The notes under the pieces are model-generated. The model did not search any database. It was given only the letters and a program-made list of their open reading frames with translations, and was not told where the DNA came from. Shown here in pieces: positions 1 to 5,083 of a stretch of 5,083 nucleotides of DNA (position 1 is the first letter of the stretch; each line of letters starts with the position of its first letter). This DNA is from Desulfarculus sp. (GTDB taxonomy: Bacteria; Desulfobacterota; Desulfarculia; Desulfarculales; Desulfarculaceae). The position numbers and the translations under genes were made by a program. Where the stretch lies: contig JAIUYB010000215.1 of NCBI GenBank assembly GCA_020216625.1, positions 1 to 5,083 on the forward strand. The letters are read 5' to 3'.

Positions 1-1878
1 GCCCATCAGGTTGAGCACCCCCAGGGCGGGGTAAGTGCCCACGAACGCGGGCGGAATGATGGCGAAATACTTGGCCACGTCATTCATGATGCTGAAGGTG
101 GTCAGCGCCCCCCGGGTCATGAGCAGTTGCTTGCCGGTCTCCACGATCTCCAGGAGCTTGGTGGGATTGGAGTCCAGGTCCACCATGTTGCCAGCCTCCT
201 TGGCGGCCTGGGTGCCACTGTTCATGGCCACCGCCACGTCGGCTTGGGCCAGGGCCGGAGCGTCGTTGGTGCCATCGCCGGTCATGGCCACCAGCCGTCC
301 CTGGGCCTGGTAATCGCGGATGAGCTGAAGCTTGGTCTCGGGCGTGGCCTCGGCCAGGAAGTCGTCCACCCCGGCCTCGGCCGCGATGGCCGCCGCGGTC
401 AGGTGGTTGTCGCCAGTGACCATCACCGTCTTGATGCCCATGCGCCGCAACTCCAAAAAGCGCTCCCGGATGCCGCCCTTGACGATGTCCTTGAGCCAGA
501 TGGCCCCCAGGACGCGGCCGTTCTCGGCCACCACCAAGGGAGTGCCGCCCTCCTTGGCGATGTGGCTGACCATCGCCTCGACCGCTGGCGGAAAATGCCC
601 GCCCTGTGCGGCCACCAGACGGCGAATGGCGTCCACCGCCCCCTTGCGAATGGAGCGGCCGGGCAGGTCCACCCCGCTCAAGCGAGTCTGGGCGCTGAAG
701 GGGATGAAGGCCGTCCCGGCGGCCAGGTCCGGGGCGCGCAGTCCGTGCAGTTGCTTGGCCAGGACCACCACGCTGCGCCCCTCGGGGGTCTCGTCGGCCA
801 GGGAGGCCAGTTGGGCGGCTTCCGCCAAGTGGCGGGGCTCCACTTCGGGCAGGTTCACGAAGGCCGAGGCCTGGCGGTTGCCCAGGGTGATGGTGCCGGT
901 TTTGTCCAGAAGCAGCACATCCACGTCTCCGGCCGCTTCCACCGCCCGCCCGCTGGTGGCGATGACATTTTGGCGGATCAGGCGATCCATGCCGGCGATG
1001 CCGATGGCCGAGAGCAGGCCGCCAATGGTGGTGGGGGCCAGGCAGACCAGGAGCGCCGCCAGAACCGCCAGCCCCACCGGGCGTCCCTGGCCAGCCTGGG
1101 CCACGGCATGGAGGCTGAAGGGCAGCAAGGTGGCGCAGACCAACACAAATATCAGAGTCATGGCCGCCAGGAGGATGCCCAGCGCGATCTCGTTGGGCGT
1201 CTTGCCCCTTTTGGCCCCCTCCACCAGGCTGATCATCCGGTCCAGGAAGGTCTCCCCCGGGCGGGCGGTGATGCGCACCACCAGCCAATCGCTCAGCACC
1301 CGGGGGCCGCCGGTGCCCGCGCGGCGGTCGCCGCCCGCCTCGCGGATCACCGGCGCGCTTTCGCCGGTGATGGCGCTCTCATCCACCGACGCCACTCCCT
1401 GGATGGCCTCGCCGTCGCCGGGAATCAGGTCCTGAACCTCCACCAGGACCAAGTCCCCCGGCCTTAGTTCGCTGGAAGGCACCAGGCGGTGGGGGATTCC
1501 CGGACGCCAAGGTTGGCCATCGCTTAGGGATAACCGCTTGGCCATGGTCGTCTGGCGGGCGCGGCGCAACTGGGCGGCCTGGGCCTTGCCTCGGCCCTCG
1601 GCCACCGCTTCGGCGAAATTGGCGAACAGCACCGTGAACCACAGGCCGGCGGACACCGCCAGGATGAAGCCTGGAGTCTCTCCCACCGGCGCCACCAGGG
1701 CCTGGATAAAGAGCCCCAGGGTGAGCACCGCCCCCACCCAGACCGTGAACATCACCGGGTTGCGCAACTGGGTCCGGGGGGAAAGCTTGCGCAGCGACTC
1801 CCAGGCCGCCTCCCGCAACAGCGCGGGATCCAGCCGGGTGGCGTCGTATCCCGGTTTTTGGTCGTGTTTCGTTTGCAT
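1..1878 (-). CDS. kdpB: KdpB, ATP-hydrolysing subunit of the K+-transporting P-type ATPase (3' end outside window)
   Basis: This is the catalytic P-type ATPase subunit of the inner-membrane KdpFABC complex, which couples ATP hydrolysis to K+ uptake through KdpA. I translated the minus strand by hand from ATG 1878: 626 codons are open down to base 1. The family is about 680 residues, so roughly the last 55 are missing. Visible motifs are the actuator-domain TGES (171-174), CLAPTTIGG in the membrane (about 279-287), the phosphorylation site DKTGT (Asp325), the nucleotide-domain [10 protein letters not shown] and KGA (about 393-414), MVTGDN (about 486-491), GDGTND (534-539), and DVAK before the next helix (Lys603). 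Glu173 should be the dephosphorylation residue, and Ser174 aligns with the inhibitory phosphoserine known from E. coli KdpB (Ser162). The start is supported by GGGGAG 8 bases upstream and by the 17-base gap after kdpA. No frameshift or lost motif is seen. Identification is near certain. Confidence 0.97.
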   Translation of the reverse strand, partial: MQTKHDQKPGYDATRLDPALLREAAWESLRKLSPRTQLRNPVMFTVWVGAVLTLGLFIQALVAPVGETPGFILAVSAGLWFTVLFANFAEAVAEGRGKAQAAQLRRARQTTMAKRLSLSDGQPWRPGIPHRLVPSSELRPGDLVLVEVQDLIPGDGEAIQGVASVDESAITGESAPVIREAGGDRRAGTGGPRVLSDWLVVRITARPGETFLDRMISLVEGAKRGKTPNEIALGILLAAMTLIFVLVCATLLPFSLHAVAQAGQGRPVGLAVLAALLVCLAPTTIGGLLSAIGIAGMDRLIRQNVIATSGRAVEAAGDVDVLLLDKTGTITLGNRQASAFVNLPEVEPRHLAEAAQLASLADETPEGRSVVVLAKQLHGLRAPDLAAGTAFIPFSAQTRLSGVDLPGRSIRKGAVDAIRRLVAAQGGHFPPAVEAMVSHIAKEGGTPLVVAENGRVLGAIWLKDIVKGGIRERFLELRRMGIKTVMVTGDNHLTAAAIAAEAGVDDFLAEATPETKLQLIRDYQAQGRLVAMTGDGTNDAPALAQADVAVAMNSGTQAAKEAGNMVDLDSNPTKLLEIVETGKQLLMTRGALTTFSIMNDVAKYFAIIPPAFVGTYPALGVLNLMG

Positions 1879-1895
1879 GGCCTCTACTCCCCGCC

Positions 1896-3635
1896 TCAGT
1901 GACCCAGCATCGTCAGGTGTTCGACAATCGGTCCCAGGGCCAGGGCCGGCACGAAGGCCAAGGCCCCCACCACCAGCACCACCGTCACCAGCAGCCCGCC
2001 AAAAAGAGGTGTGTGGGTGGGCAGGGTGCCCGGCCCCGGCGGCGTCGTCTTCTGGGCGGCCAGGGATCCGGCCAAGGCCAGCACCGGTAGGGCCAGCCAG
2101 TACCTGGCCACCAGCATCACCAGGCCCCCGCCCACGCTGTAGAGCGGTCCGGTGGCGTCCAGGCCGGCGAAGGCGCTGCCGTTGTTGTTGCCCATGGAGG
2201 AAAAGGCGTAGAGGATTTGGCTGAAACCGTGCGGACCAGGATTGGAAGCCGCCCCGGCGGCGGAGCCCACCACCGCCAGGGCGGTGGGCGTCAACACCGC
2301 GAACAACGGGGCCATGATCACCAACGCGGCCATCTTGATCTCGAAGGCTCCGATTTTCTTGCCCAGATACTCCGGGGTGCGCCCCACCATCAGCCCGGCG
2401 ATGAAAACCGCCACCAGCACGAAGCAGAGCATGCCGTAGAGTCCGGAGCCCACCCCGCCAAAGACCACTTCGCCTAGTTGCATCATCACCATCGGAACCA
2501 GGCCACCCAGGGGGGTGAAGGAATCGTGCATGGCGTTGACCGAGCCGTTGGAGGCGGCGGTGGTGGCCACCGACCAAAGCACCGAGTTGGCCAGGCCGAA
2601 ACGGACCTCCTTGCCTTCCAGGTTGCCGGCAGCCGGGTCCAGGCCCAGGGCCGCCAGCCTGGGATTGCCGGCGCTTTCGGCCCACAAGCCCGCCCCCAAG
2701 CCCGCCAGGAACAGGGCCAGCATGGCCAGGAGCAGCATCCAGCCCTGGCGGCGGTCGCCCACCAAATGGCCGAAGGCGAGGCACAGCGCGGCGGGGATCA
2801 GCAGGATGGCCAGGCACTCCAGGAAATTGCTGAGCGGCGTGGGATTCTCCAGGGGGTGGGCGGAGTTGGCGTTGAAGAACCCACCCCCGTTGGTGCCCAG
2901 TTGCTTGATGGCCACCTGGCTGGCGGCCGGTCCCAGGGCGATGGCCTGGCCGCCGCCGACCGCTGGGCTGGGAGCCTGCGAACCGGGCGAGGCCGGGGCT
3001 GGCGGGGTGGTCACCACCTGGCGGGCGGTCATGGTTTGCACCACCCCCTGGGAGACCAGGATCGGGGCCAGCAACAGACACAGGGGGAGCAGGACGTAGA
3101 GGATCGAGCGCACCAGGTCGGACCAAAAATTACCCACCAAGGCGCTTTCCCGCCGGGTGAGGCCGCGGATCAGGGCCATCAGACAGGCCAGACCCGAGGC
3201 GGCCGAGAGGAAGTTCTGGGTGGTGAGCCCCACCATCTGGCTCAGGGGGCTGAGGCTGACCTCCCCGGAATAGCACTGCCAATTGGTGTTGCTGACAAAG
3301 CTGGCGGCGACGTTGAAGGCGATCTCCGGCGGCAACCCTGGCAACCCCAAGGGATTCAGGGGCAGGGCTCCCTGGAACCGGAGCAGGAGGTAGAGGAACA
3401 GGCCACCGGCCAAGTTGAAGCCCAGCAGGGCCAGGGCGTAGCTCCGCCAGCTCATCTCCCGCTCGGGCTGGACCCCGGCCAGCCGGTAGATCAGCCCCTC
3501 CAACGGCTCCAGCAGACGCCCCAGGCCCGGAGCCCGACCCTGGAAGACCCGGGCCAGATAACCGCCCAAGGGTGGGGCCAGGACCAACAAGGCCGCGATA
3601 TACAGACCGATCTGGAGCCAATCCCTGGCGGTCAT
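1896..3635 (-). CDS. kdpA: KdpA, K+-binding and translocating subunit of the Kdp ATPase
   Basis: KdpA is the channel-like subunit that selects K+ from outside and passes it to KdpB; it belongs to the superfamily of K+ transporters (Trk/Ktr/HKT-like) with four pore-loop repeats. The 579-residue product is close to the family's usual 550-600. All four filter segments are present: NTNWQ (116-120), QLGTNGGGF (245-253), [10 protein letters not shown] (358-367) and [13 protein letters not shown] (479-491). Family blocks [12 protein letters not shown] (391-402), [11 protein letters not shown] (418-428) and [14 protein letters not shown] (536-549) are also clear, with about ten hydrophobic segments between them. 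A Pro/Ala/Ser/Gly-rich stretch (about 210-229), just before the second filter, looks longer than in E. coli KdpA. The ATG is supported by GGAG 8 bases upstream and by its ATGA overlap with kdpF, which suggests translational coupling. No catalytic domain is expected and none is seen. Confidence 0.98.
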   Translation of the reverse strand: MTARDWLQIGLYIAALLVLAPPLGGYLARVFQGRAPGLGRLLEPLEGLIYRLAGVQPEREMSWRSYALALLGFNLAGGLFLYLLLRFQGALPLNPLGLPGLPPEIAFNVAASFVSNTNWQCYSGEVSLSPLSQMVGLTTQNFLSAASGLACLMALIRGLTRRESALVGNFWSDLVRSILYVLLPLCLLLAPILVSQGVVQTMTARQVVTTPPAPASPGSQAPSPAVGGGQAIALGPAASQVAIKQLGTNGGGFFNANSAHPLENPTPLSNFLECLAILLIPAALCLAFGHLVGDRRQGWMLLLAMLALFLAGLGAGLWAESAGNPRLAALGLDPAAGNLEGKEVRFGLANSVLWSVATTAASNGSVNAMHDSFTPLGGLVPMVMMQLGEVVFGGVGSGLYGMLCFVLVAVFIAGLMVGRTPEYLGKKIGAFEIKMAALVIMAPLFAVLTPTALAVVGSAAGAASNPGPHGFSQILYAFSSMGNNNGSAFAGLDATGPLYSVGGGLVMLVARYWLALPVLALAGSLAAQKTTPPGPGTLPTHTPLFGGLLVTVVLVVGALAFVPALALGPIVEHLTMLGH

Positions 3636-3724
3636 TGGAACAACTCCGGCCTGAATAGGGCCACGGCGAGGTAAACGGCCAAGCCCAGGGCCGCCAGTCC
3701 AAAGAGCCAGTACCAGGCTTCCAT
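3632..3724 (-). CDS. kdpF: KdpF, small membrane subunit of the Kdp ATPase
   Basis: This is a 30-residue single-helix protein that starts MEAWYWLFGL and ends RPELFQ. Its size, a hydrophobic core from about residue 4 to 24, a 'VYLAVALFRPE' type end and its place directly before kdpA are the hallmarks of KdpF (29 residues in E. coli), which stabilises the KdpABC complex in the membrane. The stop TGA overlaps the kdpA start as ATGA. The start ATG overlaps the stop of the upstream small ORF by one base. A ribosome site AAGGGA lies about 9 bases upstream of the ATG. The gene is short and easily missed by gene callers. Assignment rests on length, composition and context, since so small a protein has few diagnostic residues. 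Confidence 0.93.
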   Translation of the reverse strand: MEAWYWLFGLAALGLAVYLAVALFRPELFQ

Positions 3725-3825
3725 CAGCGCACGTCCCTTCCCATCAACCGGCCAAAGGCCCACACCAGCCCCAGGCTGGCCAGACCGAAACCCACCCAGA
3801 GCGCGATCATCAGCAAGTCAACCAT
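3724..3825 (-). CDS. Unnamed 33-residue single-span membrane protein at the head of the kdp operon
   Basis: A short ORF read from ATG 3825 gives 33 residues: MVDLL, a continuous hydrophobic stretch (about 4-25) and a basic tail RLMGRDVR. The pattern predicts one membrane helix with its C-terminus in the cytoplasm. Translation is well supported: GGGAGGA lies 5 bases before the ATG, the strongest ribosome site in the operon, and the stop overlaps the kdpF start as TGATG. It is therefore probably the first translated gene of the kdp transcript. I do not recognise a named family. Small single-helix ORFs do occur in front of kdpF in other bacteria, from memory and unchecked. It could be an accessory subunit of the pump, or a leader peptide whose translation feeds kdpF. 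The function is inferred from context only. Confidence 0.72.
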   Translation of the reverse strand: MVDLLMIALWVGFGLASLGLVWAFGRLMGRDVR

Positions 3826-3830
3826 GGCGA

Positions 3831-3837
3831 TCCTCCC
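3831..3837 (-). promoter_or_regulatory. Ribosome binding site of the small leading ORF
   Basis: The minus strand reads GGGAGGA followed by TCGCC and ATG. It is the best Shine-Dalgarno match in the operon and is what argues that the 33-residue ORF, and not kdpF, is the first translated gene. Confidence 0.7.
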
Positions 3838-3940
3838 GCAGGCGCGAGCCAAACCTTCAGGCTCCTTTCCCAAGGCTAGCGTGCGAGCCATAAACAAAAA
3901 GTTGGAGTTGGTGGGAAAGGCGTAAATTTTTTGTCAAATC
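3838..3940 (-). promoter_or_regulatory. kdp leader: kdp operon leader and probable promoter region
   Basis: The kdp promoter and any KdpE operator are expected in or just upstream of this stretch. Its upstream half (about 3889-3937) is the most AT-rich DNA in the region. It contains TTGACA on the minus strand (3937-3932) and TTTATG (3894-3889), but these are 37 bases apart and cannot form one sigma-70 promoter, so no promoter is assigned. There is also a tandem GTTGGA/GTTGGT pair (3901-3912, plus strand). Nearer the gene, GGCTC at 3860-3864 can pair with GAGCC at either 3846-3850 or 3885-3889, giving two competing short hairpins. KdpDE control is known for the family; nothing in the sequence proves it here. 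Confidence 0.4.
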
Positions 3941-4216
3941 AGAGGGGAGCCATGACGAAGGCATGAGATGGGGGTTGGGAGCCTGGTGCGGTAGCGGTGA
4001 AGGGAGGCGGGAACCTCGGGGACAGATGCGTGGGTGTCGAACCCAGCGGGTCTTTCGTTAGCCCCCTCCGCACGACCGAGTTGGCATGTAACGTCATCAC
4101 CGGCCCGTCATTATAATCACTTTGCATCCATGTCTTTCTTCCTCCATCACCCCCCGAGGCGTGTTTCACTGGAATTCTCTTGAGATACTGAAATCCCAAC
4201 GAATGGCCATAACGGG
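3941..4216. other. Intergenic stretch between the kdp leader and the tRNA terminator; no gene seen
   Basis: Neither strand shows a convincing coding region; the 102-codon minus-strand reading across it has no ribosome site and no recognisable protein character. It does hold several inverted repeats: GTGCGG (3986-3991) with CCGCAC (4068-4073), GAGG/CCTC (4004-4007, 4014-4017), and TGGGT/ACCCA (4031-4045). Read on the minus strand, the last resembles a tRNA T arm (GGTTCGACACC). ATTATAAT at 4110-4117 contains a perfect TATAAT on each strand, without a good -35 partner. A structured RNA is possible but not shown. Confidence 0.4.
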
Positions 4217-4256
4217 CAAAAACCAGCCGGGGAGCGGCTTGCGACACTCCCCGGCC
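4217..4256 (-). terminator. Intrinsic terminator downstream of the tRNA-Leu remnant
   Basis: A perfect 9-bp stem, GCCGGGGAG (4226-4234) with CTCCCCGGC (4247-4255), encloses a 12-base loop. On the minus strand it is followed three bases later by TTTTT (4222-4218). It begins about 27 bases beyond the CCA end of the tRNA remnant and points the same way, so it is best read as the original tRNA-Leu terminator. It would also shield the kdp leader from transcription entering from the right. Confidence 0.85.
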
Positions 4257-4281
4257 AACCCGTTATCTATTTGGATTTACA

Positions 4282-4339
4282 TGGTGCCTGGGGCGGGACT
4301 CGAACCCGCACGCCCGTGAAGGCTGGGGATTTTAAGTCC
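4282..4339 (-). other. att: Candidate attachment site (att) in the tRNA-Leu 3' end
   Basis: Integrases that use tRNA genes leave one intact tRNA and, at the other end of the element, a copy of only its 3' part. Here identity to a pairable tRNA stops at about 4339, within the anticodon stem, and AT-rich DNA begins right after. Given the orientation, the intact tRNA-Leu would lie to the right, beyond the window, and the element would be the DNA to the right of 4342. No integrase gene is in view, so this is inference. Confidence 0.5.
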
Positions 4340-4342
4340 GGC
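4282..4342 (-). pseudogene. tRNA-Leu (UAA anticodon), 3' part only
   Basis: On the minus strand the sequence gives anticodon loop CTTAAAA (anticodon UAA, plus bases 4332-4334), a variable arm with a short GCC/GGC stem (4310-4324), a perfect T arm GCGGG-TTCGAGT-CCCGC (4309-4293), acceptor strand CCCAGGC (4292-4286), discriminator A and encoded CCA (4284-4282). The 5' half is broken. The anticodon stem CCGGA/TCCCC has two mismatches in five. No D stem forms. The position where acceptor strand GCCTGGG should sit reads TTTTGGG, with one mismatch and two wobbles. Weak likeness to a tRNA-Leu 5' half (CGGAA, GGT) survives. It is either a fragment made by tRNA-targeted integration or a decayed gene; a working tRNA is unlikely. 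Confidence 0.82.
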
Positions 4343-4381
4343 AGACCTCTTTCCGTAACTACCCAAAAGTATTTCGACTAT

Positions 4382-4419
4382 CCAATACCACATAGAAAAC
4401 GCTTGGGAAGTATTGGGAA
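4382..4419. repeat. Short direct and inverted repeats near the att candidate
   Basis: TTGGGAA occurs at 4403-4409 and 4413-4419, exactly 10 bp apart (one helical turn). CCAATAC at 4382-4388 is the exact inverse of GTATTGG at 4410-4416. Lying 40-80 bp from the candidate crossover, they could be accessory recombinase or excisionase sites, but they are short and may be chance. Confidence 0.35.
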
Positions 4420-4539
4420 CATTTGCGAACCCGAAAGATCCTTTTGGAGGGTTTTCAGTTTCCAGGGAGTTCCCGGATTTCCGCCGACAGTGAGTATAGG
4501 TAGCCGTCAGACGCTCACATCACTAGACTTCATCAGAAC

Positions 4540-4555
4540 GATATAATATTATATC
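4540..4555. promoter_or_regulatory. Perfect 16-bp palindrome, operator-like
   Basis: GATATAATATTATATC is its own reverse complement over all 16 bases and includes TATAAT (4542-4547). It lies about 100 bases before the 114-residue ORF. Perfect AT-rich palindromes of this size often bind dimeric regulators. No regulator gene is in the window, and an AT-rich background makes chance palindromes more likely. Confidence 0.4.
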
Positions 4556-4601
4556 ACTGAAAATAGTAGGACAGGCGGGAGATGGCTTGCAGAACTTGCT
4601 T

Positions 4602-4630
4602 TTCAATATTGTTTTCTAGGTGTGTATAAG
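4602..4630 (+). promoter_or_regulatory. Possible promoter of the 114-residue membrane protein gene
   Basis: TATAAG at 4625-4630 matches a -10 box at five of six bases. With a 17-base spacer the -35 would be TTCAAT (4602-4607), which is weak. Transcription would begin around 4637, just ahead of the ribosome site GGAGGG (4643-4648). Confidence 0.3.
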
Positions 4631-4652
4631 CTGAGAGTGTTAGGAGGGTAGT

Positions 4653-4997
4653 ATGTATGATCTTCAACAGGACGGCATTAAAAAATTCATCTTAGTTAAG
4701 TCAATGTCAGACTTTTTGCCCAATTTAATTTTTTGGGGTATAGGTATTCCCATTGTAATTTTTCTAGCAAGTATATATTGGTGGCTGGGTGTTGTTGGTT
4801 TCGCAATATACGTTATTGTGCTGGTAATTGATGTTGTGAGGCTAATTGTGGTTGTGGGGTCAGGGGTAATTATCCTATTTTTAGGCAGGAGAGGGCTTGA
4901 GGCTCAGTCAATAAAAGCACAAGCCTTGTCATGGGGTGCTACTTTAATTCAGATTGTTGAAGGTTCAGTTTTTTCATTATATACGTTTATTATTTGA
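4653..4997 (+). CDS. Hypothetical membrane protein, 114 residues, AT-rich
   Basis: I do not recognise a family. The product begins with a short polar segment (MYDLQQDGIKK). Hydrophobic stretches follow at about 21-40 (FLPNLIFWGI...), 45-60 (LGVVGFAIYV...) and 62-78 (VRLIVVVGSG...). A more polar loop (GRRGLEAQSIKAQ, 78-90) leads to a moderately hydrophobic C-terminus, so two to four membrane spans are likely. The ATG is supported by GGAGGG 4 bases upstream, and a TGA ends the frame. Codons are rich in ATT, TTT, GTT and TTA, unlike the GC-rich kdp genes, which points to a different origin. It stands alone between the palindrome region and GC-rich sequence after 4998. The reading is probably a real gene because of its ribosome site and consistent membrane profile, but it could be an orphan of limited spread. 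No function is assigned. Confidence 0.65.
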   Translation: MYDLQQDGIKKFILVKSMSDFLPNLIFWGIGIPIVIFLASIYWWLGVVGFAIYVIVLVIDVVRLIVVVGSGVIILFLGRRGLEAQSIKAQALSWGATLIQIVEGSVFSLYTFII

Positions 4998-5083
4998 GGC
5001 CATTGCACAAAAGGGTCGCGGCTTTTCCTGCTAATTTTATGCGCCGGAGGTTGGCTTTTCCGCGCCCGCCTTGGTGCTTTTGA
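4998..5083. other. GC-richer end of the window; no gene seen
   Basis: Composition returns to GC-rich. The nine-base word GGCTTTTCC occurs twice (5020-5028 and 5053-5061), 33 bases apart. AAAAG/CTTTT flanks 5009-5026, but the hairpin is too weak to call a terminator. No coding start is supportable before the window ends. Confidence 0.35.

Larger units (their letters stand above)
4343..4652. other. AT-rich stretch next to the tRNA remnant; no gene seen
   Basis: About 310 bases without a supportable gene. A plus-strand reading runs through the tRNA remnant to about 4546, but it starts with the well-known artefact peptide produced by translating tRNA-Leu antisense. Base composition is much lower in GC than the kdp side. 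The stretch contains a repeat cluster (4382-4419), a 16-bp palindrome (4540-4555) and a possible promoter for the following gene. It may be the end region of an integrated element. Confidence 0.5.

Noticed and set aside
80..1288. 402-codon minus-strand reading inside kdpB
   Set aside because: Wrong frame of kdpB; Gly/Arg/Pro/His-rich product. The KdpB frame continues unbroken through the same bases.
127..1467. 446-codon plus-strand reading opposite kdpB (and a second one at 332-1435)
   Set aside because: Antisense shadow of a GC-rich gene: His/Gln/Gly-rich translation with no family character, while the minus-strand frame is a perfect KdpB.
2478..3674. 398-codon plus-strand reading opposite kdpA
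   Set aside because: Antisense shadow with Gln/Gly/His-rich composition; kdpA is intact on the other strand.
3130..3702. 190-codon minus-strand reading overlapping kdpF and kdpA
   Set aside because: Alternate frame of kdpF/kdpA; Pro/Gly/Arg-rich with no motifs.
3932..3937. TTGACA as the kdp -35 box
   Set aside because: No -10-like hexamer lies 16-18 bases downstream; the nearest candidate, TTTATG, is 37 bases away.
3939..4247. 102-codon minus-strand reading upstream of kdp
   Set aside because: It starts inside the terminator hairpin, lacks a ribosome site and has no recognisable protein features.
4122..4319. 65-codon plus-strand reading ending GAGLEPARP
   Set aside because: Also a tRNA antisense artefact, crossing the terminator.
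4325..4342. Group I intron in the tRNA-Leu(UAA) anticodon loop
   Set aside because: Loop bases CTTAAAA are contiguous, so no intron interrupts the anticodon at the usual site.
4282..4374. Full functional tRNA-Leu(UAA)
   Set aside because: The 5' acceptor strand would be TTTTGGG against CCCAGGC, no D stem forms and the anticodon stem has two mismatches.
4271..4546. 91-codon plus-strand reading starting in the tRNA remnant
   Set aside because: Its first part (GGTRTRTPVKAGDFKS) is the common artefact from translating tRNA-Leu antisense, and the rest has no family signature or ribosome site.

Overview
The window has two parts of different character. Bases 1 to about 4340 are GC-rich DNA carrying the 5' part of a kdp (high-affinity K+ transport) operon on the minus strand. 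Bases about 4343 to 5000 are visibly AT-rich and carry one orphan membrane-protein gene on the plus strand. The organism is a high-GC bacterium. The operon order, the strong GGAG-type ribosome sites and the CCA-encoding tRNA-Leu sequence fit a Gram-negative such as a Desulfobacterota or other proteobacterium, but the sequence does not fix the taxon.

Reading leftwards along the minus strand, the operon runs: an unrecognised 33-residue membrane ORF (3825-3724), kdpF (3724-3632), kdpA (3635-1896) and kdpB (1878 to beyond base 1). The joints are tight: TGATG between the small ORF and kdpF, ATGA between kdpF and kdpA, and 17 bases with a good ribosome site between kdpA and kdpB. KdpA is the K+-selective channel subunit, KdpB the P-type ATPase and KdpF a small stabilising peptide. 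KdpC, and any KdpDE regulators, would have to lie outside the window. All four K+ filter segments of KdpA and all catalytic motifs of KdpB that fall in the window are present, so the pump looks functional.

The roughly 380 bases upstream of the operon (3838-4216) hold its leader and presumably its promoter. They include short inverted repeats and an AT-rich block, but no gene that I can support.

A minus-strand tRNA-Leu(UAA) remnant lies at 4282-4342, followed downstream by a strong intrinsic terminator (4256-4217). Its 3' part (anticodon loop, variable arm, T arm, acceptor 3' strand, CCA) is intact, while the 5' half no longer pairs. That is the footprint left at the far end of an element that integrated into a tRNA gene. 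The AT-rich DNA begins exactly at this point. I infer that the kdp side is host chromosome and the right side is the end of a genomic island. No integrase is visible in the window, so the element itself is not demonstrated.

The AT-rich part has about 300 bases without a gene but with a perfect 16-bp palindrome and a small repeat cluster, then a 114-residue membrane protein of unknown function. GC content rises again in the last 85 bases. I do not see a clearly new multi-gene system here. The best leads are the unannotated small ORF heading the kdp operon and the tRNA-associated boundary.
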